DNA of 7,498 bases from Eubacteriales bacterium. GTDB taxonomy: Bacteria; Bacillota_A; Clostridia; Christensenellales; Aristaeellaceae. Of this stretch, positions 4,584 through 7,498 are shown piece by piece; position 1 is the stretch's first letter; every line of letters starts with the position of its first letter. The position numbers were made by a program, and so were the translations under genes. Where the stretch lies: NCBI GenBank assembly GCA_029974855.1, contig JARKQO010000121.1:1-7498 (forward strand), given 5' to 3'. A model generated the notes under the pieces. That model searched no databases and was not told where the DNA came from. It worked only from the letters and a program-made list of their open reading frames with translations.

Positions 4584-7034
4584 CTACAGCAAAGGCTGGA
4601 TGTGCCAAATCTTCTCGTTGTATTCCCGGATGGTCCGGTCGCTGCTGAAATAGCCGGACATGGCCGTGTTCACCACCGCCATTTTCAGCCACTTCTCCCG
4701 GTGCTGGTAATCCTCCACCATCCGGCGGTTGGCCATGGAATAGCTGCCAAAGTCCTTCAGCACGAAATAGGGATCCGCCATGCCACCATGATCCCCCTGC
4801 AGCAGCATGTGGTACAAATCCTGCATGGCCAGGGGCTCCGCCGGGAACACCGTGCCGTCCAGCCATTGGTTCATGGCCTTGCGGATTTCAAAGTTGGTTT
4901 CGTAAATGCTCATGGGGTTGTAAACCCCCTCCCGGTACAGGGCGTCCACAGCCTCCGCCCGCATGCCGAAGATGTAGATGTTCTCCGGCCCCACCTGCTC
5001 GTAAATCTCCACATTGGCTCCATCCATGGTACCCAGGGTCACCGCGCCGTTCATCATGAACTTCATGTTCCCGGTGCCGCTGGCCTCCTTGCCGGCGGTG
5101 GAAAGCTGCTGGCTGATTTCCGCGGCGGGCATCAGCACCTCGGCGGTGGATACGTCGTAGTTTTCGATGTATACCACCTTGAGCATCTGCCGGGCCCTGG
5201 GGTGGCGCTGGATCAGGTCGGCCAAGGCGTTGATATAGCGGATGATGAGCTTGGCCCGCCAGTATCCCGGGGCCGCCTTGGCCCCAAAGAGGAACAGCCG
5301 GGGGGGCATGGTGTAATGGGGGTCATCCACGATCCGGTTATAGAGCACCTGGATGTGCAGCGCGTTGAGGAGCTGGCGCTTATACTCGTGGAGCCGCTTG
5401 GCCTGTACGTCAAAGATGAAGGAGGGGTCGATGTCCACGGATTGCCGGCCTTGAATCAGCTTCCGCAGCCGCTCCTTATTCTCCCTTTTCACCTGGGCGA
5501 ACCGGTCCCTGAAGGCCCCGTCCTCTGCCAAAGGCCTCAGCCTTTCCAGCTGCTGGGCGTCCCTCAAAAAGCCGTCCCCGATGGCGTCCTTCAAAAGGGA
5601 GGTGAGGCCGGGGTTGGCCTCCAGCAACCACCGCCGATGGGTGATGCCGTTGGTGATGGCGGAGAACTTGCCCTTGTCCAGCAGGAAGTAATCCCGAAAG
5701 ACGGTGTCCGTGAGAATTTTTCCGTGGAGCTGGCTGACCCCGTTGACGCTGAAGGACAGGGCCACGCACAGGTTGGCCATGTGCACCTGCCCGTAGGCGA
5801 TGAGGGCCATGTGGCCGATCCGCTCCCACTGGTCCGGATAGCTTTGGAACAGCTGCTGGCAGACCCGGCGGTTCAGCTCCTCCAAAATCATGAAGATCCG
5901 GGGCAAGGTCTGCTTCATCATGTCCACAGGCCAGCGCTCCAGGGCTTCCGCCATCACCGTGTGGTTGGTGTAGGCCATGCAGCGGTGGGTGATCCGCTGG
6001 GCCATCTCCCAGCTGAGCCCCTCCTGGTCAATCAGCAGGCGCATCATCTCGGGAATGGCCAGCCCCGGGTGGGTGTCGTTGATATGGAACACCACCTTGT
6101 CCGGCAGCAGGTCCAAATTGTTGCCATATTGCCGCTTGAAGGATTTCAGGGCGTTTTGGAGGGTGGCGCTGGTGAAGAAATAATGCTGCTTCAGCCGGAG
6201 CATCTTTCCCTCGTAGTGCTTATCCTCAGGGTACAGCACCTTGGAGATCACCTCGGCCATCTGCATCTCCTCCATGGCCTTCATGTACTCCCCTTCCCCA
6301 AAGGACCGCAGGTCGATGCGGCTTTGGCTGCGGGCGCTCCAGGTGCGCAAGGTGTTCACGCATTGGTTGTCATAGCCGATCACGGGCATGTCGTAGGGAA
6401 CCGCGTCGATGGTGTAGGCGTTGGCCAGCCGGAACACCATCCGGCCGTTTTCCTCCCGCTCCTCCACCTGGCCGCCGAACTGCACCTGGCAGGTATCCTC
6501 CACGGCGGCGATCTCCCAGACGTTTCCATTCTGCAGCCAGGTATCCGGCAGCTCCACCTGCTGGCCGTCCACCATCTTCTGGCGGAACAGCCCGTACTCA
6601 TAGCGGATGGTACAGCCCACAGCCGGCAAAGACAGGCTGGCCAGGCTGTCCATGAAGCAGGCCGCCAGGCGGCCCAGGCCGCCGTTGCCCAGGGCGGGCT
6701 CCGGCTCCTCCACTAAAATGTCCTCCAGGTGGATGCCCAGCTCCTCCAGGGCCCGTTGGTAGTTTTCCTGGCTGCACAGGTTGATGAGATTGCAATTCAA
6801 GGCCCGGCCGGTCAGGAACTCCACGGAAAGGTAATAGACCCGCTTGGCCTTTTCCGTTTTCCGCCGCTCCCGAAAGACCATCCACTTCTGCATGATCTGG
6901 TCCCGGGCCGTGGACGCCACGGCTTTATACAGCTGTTGGGGGGTGGCCTCCGCCACGGTAATGCCGTTATACCGCTGGAGCTTCCCCGTAATGCTCTGCT
7001 TGATGGATTCCGGGTCGAACTGGGTAATGGCCAT
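4584..7034 (-). CDS. glgP: Glycogen/starch/maltodextrin phosphorylase (GT35)
   Basis: An 816-residue enzyme of family GT35 that uses phosphate to split alpha-1,4-glucan chains from their non-reducing ends, releasing glucose-1-phosphate; cytoplasmic and PLP-dependent. Landmarks in order are YYLSVEFLTGR (67-77), GNGGLGRLAACFMDS (116-130), INDTHPGLAIPEM (318-330), TNHTVMAEALERWPV (356-370), and the PLP signature EASGTGNMKFMMNGA with the Schiff-base lysine at K658, followed by DGANVEI. Length and order match the family. Start: ATG 7034 is preceded by AAAGGAGG with a 6-base gap; the open frame continues 39 codons upstream but runs through the promoter, so the longer form is rejected. Small departures from the usual family wording are FHINDTHP (often QLNDTHP) and MAEALE (often LPEALE). 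It is a single-gene unit with a hairpin after the stop. Glycogen versus maltodextrin preference cannot be decided here. Confidence 0.97.
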   Translation of the reverse strand: MAITQFDPESIKQSITGKLQRYNGITVAEATPQQLYKAVASTARDQIMQKWMVFRERRKTEKAKRVYYLSVEFLTGRALNCNLINLCSQENYQRALEELGIHLEDILVEEPEPALGNGGLGRLAACFMDSLASLSLPAVGCTIRYEYGLFRQKMVDGQQVELPDTWLQNGNVWEIAAVEDTCQVQFGGQVEEREENGRMVFRLANAYTIDAVPYDMPVIGYDNQCVNTLRTWSARSQSRIDLRSFGEGEYMKAMEEMQMAEVISKVLYPEDKHYEGKMLRLKQHYFFTSATLQNALKSFKRQYGNNLDLLPDKVVFHINDTHPGLAIPEMMRLLIDQEGLSWEMAQRITHRCMAYTNHTVMAEALERWPVDMMKQTLPRIFMILEELNRRVCQQLFQSYPDQWERIGHMALIAYGQVHMANLCVALSFSVNGVSQLHGKILTDTVFRDYFLLDKGKFSAITNGITHRRWLLEANPGLTSLLKDAIGDGFLRDAQQLERLRPLAEDGAFRDRFAQVKRENKERLRKLIQGRQSVDIDPSFIFDVQAKRLHEYKRQLLNALHIQVLYNRIVDDPHYTMPPRLFLFGAKAAPGYWRAKLIIRYINALADLIQRHPRARQMLKVVYIENYDVSTAEVLMPAAEISQQLSTAGKEASGTGNMKFMMNGAVTLGTMDGANVEIYEQVGPENIYIFGMRAEAVDALYREGVYNPMSIYETNFEIRKAMNQWLDGTVFPAEPLAMQDLYHMLLQGDHGGMADPYFVLKDFGSYSMANRRMVEDYQHREKWLKMAVVNTAMSGYFSSDRTIREYNEKIWHIQPLL

Positions 7035-7067
7035 AAACAGCCTCCTTTGAAAACCTAGGATGGGGCT

Positions 7068-7096
7068 ATTATAGCATGAAGCGGGATATCCCGCAA
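7068..7096 (-). promoter_or_regulatory. glgP promoter
   Basis: On the minus strand a perfect TATAAT (7073-7068) is preceded after 17 bp by TTGCGG (7096-7091), a -35 matching the consensus only at TTG. The start would be near 7061, giving a leader of about 27 nt. The weak -35 together with the palindrome in the spacer suggests regulation. Confidence 0.65.
7081..7094. promoter_or_regulatory. Perfect 14-bp palindrome in glgP promoter (operator candidate)
   Basis: GCGGGATATCCCGC reads the same on both strands and fills most of the glgP promoter spacer, covering part of the -35. A further inverted copy of its half-site lies upstream: GAAGCGGGA at 7078-7086 matches TCCCGCTTC at 7123-7131 as a 9-bp inverted repeat. 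This is a typical place for a dimeric repressor to bind. The regulator is unknown; it does not match the CcpA cre consensus. Confidence 0.45.
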
Positions 7097-7219
7097 ATCC
7101 TGTCGAAACATTGTCCTTCCTCTCCCGCTTCCCTGACGGGCCATAGGCCATTCTACGGGGATTTTTCCGGAAGGTTCCGGGCGCTTGTCCGTTGTGTCAT
7201 GCCTATGCTTTATAGCCAT

Positions 7220-7235
7220 TGTTTCACGTGAAACA
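7220..7235. other. parS: parS site 1 (ParB/Spo0J binding site)
   Basis: TGTTTCACGTGAAACA, a perfect 16-bp palindrome identical to the bacterial chromosomal parS consensus. ParB (Spo0J) loads here and spreads as a CTP-dependent clamp, recruiting SMC for origin segregation. Confidence 0.95.
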
Positions 7236-7257
7236 TTTTTCAAATATACCCATACCA

Positions 7258-7273
7258 TGTTCCACGTGAAACA
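7258..7273. other. parS: parS site 2 (ParB/Spo0J binding site)
   Basis: TGTTCCACGTGAAACA, the common Bacillus-type variant with one C at position 5. It starts exactly 38 bp after site 1. Both sites are followed by ATTTTTC-like sequence, which suggests duplication of a 38-bp unit. Confidence 0.95.
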
Positions 7274-7295
7274 TTTTTCTAATGCGCCTCCACTA

Positions 7296-7311
7296 TGTTC
7301 CACGTGAAACA
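7296..7311. other. parS: parS site 3 (ParB/Spo0J binding site)
   Basis: TGTTCCACGTGAAACA, identical to site 2 and again exactly 38 bp downstream of the previous one. It lies 42 bp upstream of the addA -35 element. Its right flank (ACATTCC) has diverged from the ATTTTTC found after sites 1 and 2. Confidence 0.95.
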
Positions 7312-7331
7312 TTCCGCAAAACATTGGATAG

Positions 7332-7360
7332 AATGACAAAAAGCAAGCGCTTTTGACATT
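7332..7360. repeat. Imperfect dyad covering the addA -35
   Basis: AATGACAAAA (7332-7341) is complementary, with one mismatch, to TTTTGACATT (7351-7360). The right arm contains the TTGACA -35 hexamer of the addA promoter, so a dimeric regulator bound here would cover it. This could equally be a chance AT-rich dyad. Confidence 0.35.
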
Positions 7361-7381
7361 TACCGCCCCATGGGGTACAAT
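7353..7381 (+). promoter_or_regulatory. addA promoter
   Basis: A perfect TTGACA (7353-7358) is followed after exactly 17 bp by TACAAT (7376-7381), one base from consensus. Start would be near 7388, so the leader is only about 19 nt and mostly ribosome binding site. A CCCCATGGGG palindrome (7366-7375) fills the spacer. Confidence 0.88.
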
Positions 7382-7406
7382 GCTCCTAGCAAAAGAGGTG
7401 AGGTCC

Positions 7407-7498
7407 GTGCGCTATACCCCGTCCCAGCAGGAGGCCATCCAGGCCCAAAACCGGGAGCTTCTGGTGTCCGCCGCCGCAGGCAGCGGAAAGACCAAGGT
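7407..7498 (+). CDS. addA: AddA helicase-nuclease subunit, 5' fragment
   Basis: The window edge cuts this gene after 30 codons. The visible N-terminus, MRYTPSQQEAIQAQNRELLV followed by SAAAGSGKTK, holds a Q-motif-like SQQEAI and the Walker A sequence AAAGSGKT. The AAAG form is the mark of AddA among UvrD/Rep-type helicases; PcrA and UvrD normally carry AGAGSGKT. AddA, with AddB, resects double-strand breaks toward Chi-like sites for RecA-dependent repair; the family is about 1,200 residues. The start is GTG 7407, with AGAGGTG (7394-7400) 6 bases upstream. In many Firmicutes addB lies immediately upstream in the same operon; here addA has its own promoter and no addB precedes it, so addB may follow or lie elsewhere. 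Confidence 0.85.
   Translation, partial: MRYTPSQQEAIQAQNRELLVSAAAGSGKTK

Noticed and set aside
4335..6716. Long plus-strand open frame of 793 codons
   Set aside because: It lies antisense to glycogen phosphorylase, which has all family motifs. Its translation is a His/Gly/Val/Leu-rich string with no domain, as expected from the opposite strand of a GC-rich gene.
7035..7151. 39-codon N-terminal extension of glycogen phosphorylase
   Set aside because: It would be translated from sequence upstream of the TATAAT promoter, and ATG 7034 has an ideal AAAGGAGG site and gives the normal family N-terminus.
7167..7180. CCGGAA-GG-TTCCGG inverted repeat as a terminator
   Set aside because: The T run lies before the stem on the plus strand, and the minus strand reads A residues after it, so neither orientation gives a terminator. 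It may be incidental.
7220..7311. CRISPR or iteron array
   Set aside because: Only three 16-bp units with unique short spacers occur, and each unit is the exact parS palindrome, which explains them fully.
7342..7355. CcpA cre-like core AAGCGCTT in the addA promoter
   Set aside because: The core matches but the flanks miss several consensus positions (10 of 14), and addA has no expected link to carbon catabolite control.

Overview
The window looks like the chromosome of a GC-rich, low-redundancy Firmicute, most likely a gut clostridium of the Oscillospiraceae/Ruminococcaceae type. The grounds are strong AGGAGG-type ribosome binding sites, near-consensus TTGACA/TATAAT promoters with 17-bp spacers, DUF896 (YnzC-like) and DUF1292 (YrzB-like) proteins, an AddA nuclease-helicase, and parS sites of the Bacillus/Clostridium ParB type. 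The genus is inference. No phage, transposon, CRISPR, rRNA or tRNA signal was seen.

Layout. Positions 63-521 (minus) encode a GNAT acetyltransferase with a Cys-rich tail, divergent from a 71-residue DUF896 protein (612-827, plus). A TATAAT promoter at 896-923 opens a roughly 220-nt GC-rich leader that leads to an acidic DUF1292 protein carrying a Cys cluster, probably started at TTG 1149. Positions 1539-1853 hold no gene but contain two perfect dyads. A consensus promoter (1854-1882) then drives an EamA/DMT-family transporter (1958-2902, plus), closed by a clean rho-independent terminator at 2926-2950. Converging on it is a two-gene minus-strand operon: a metallo-beta-lactamase-fold hydrolase (3383-4255) followed by a glyoxalase/VOC protein (2985-3344), read from a TTGACA-17-TATACT promoter at 4424-4452. 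Next comes glycogen phosphorylase (4584-7034, minus), with a 13-bp hairpin just beyond its stop and a promoter whose spacer holds a perfect 14-bp palindrome. The right end carries three parS sites at an exact 38-bp period (7220-7311), a consensus promoter (7353-7381), and the first 30 codons of addA (7407 to the window edge).

How the parts relate. Most genes are single-gene housekeeping or accessory units. The only clear operon is hydrolase plus VOC protein. Glycogen phosphorylase would feed glucose-1-phosphate from stored glycogen into glycolysis; no other glg gene is present. The parS array is the most notable element: it marks a ParB loading site for chromosome segregation and suggests, by inference, that the window lies in the origin-proximal part of the chromosome. 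I found no convincing previously undescribed multi-gene system. The best leads are the parS array, the structured leader before the DUF1292 gene, the dyad in the glycogen phosphorylase promoter, and overlapping divergent promoters at 4417-4452.
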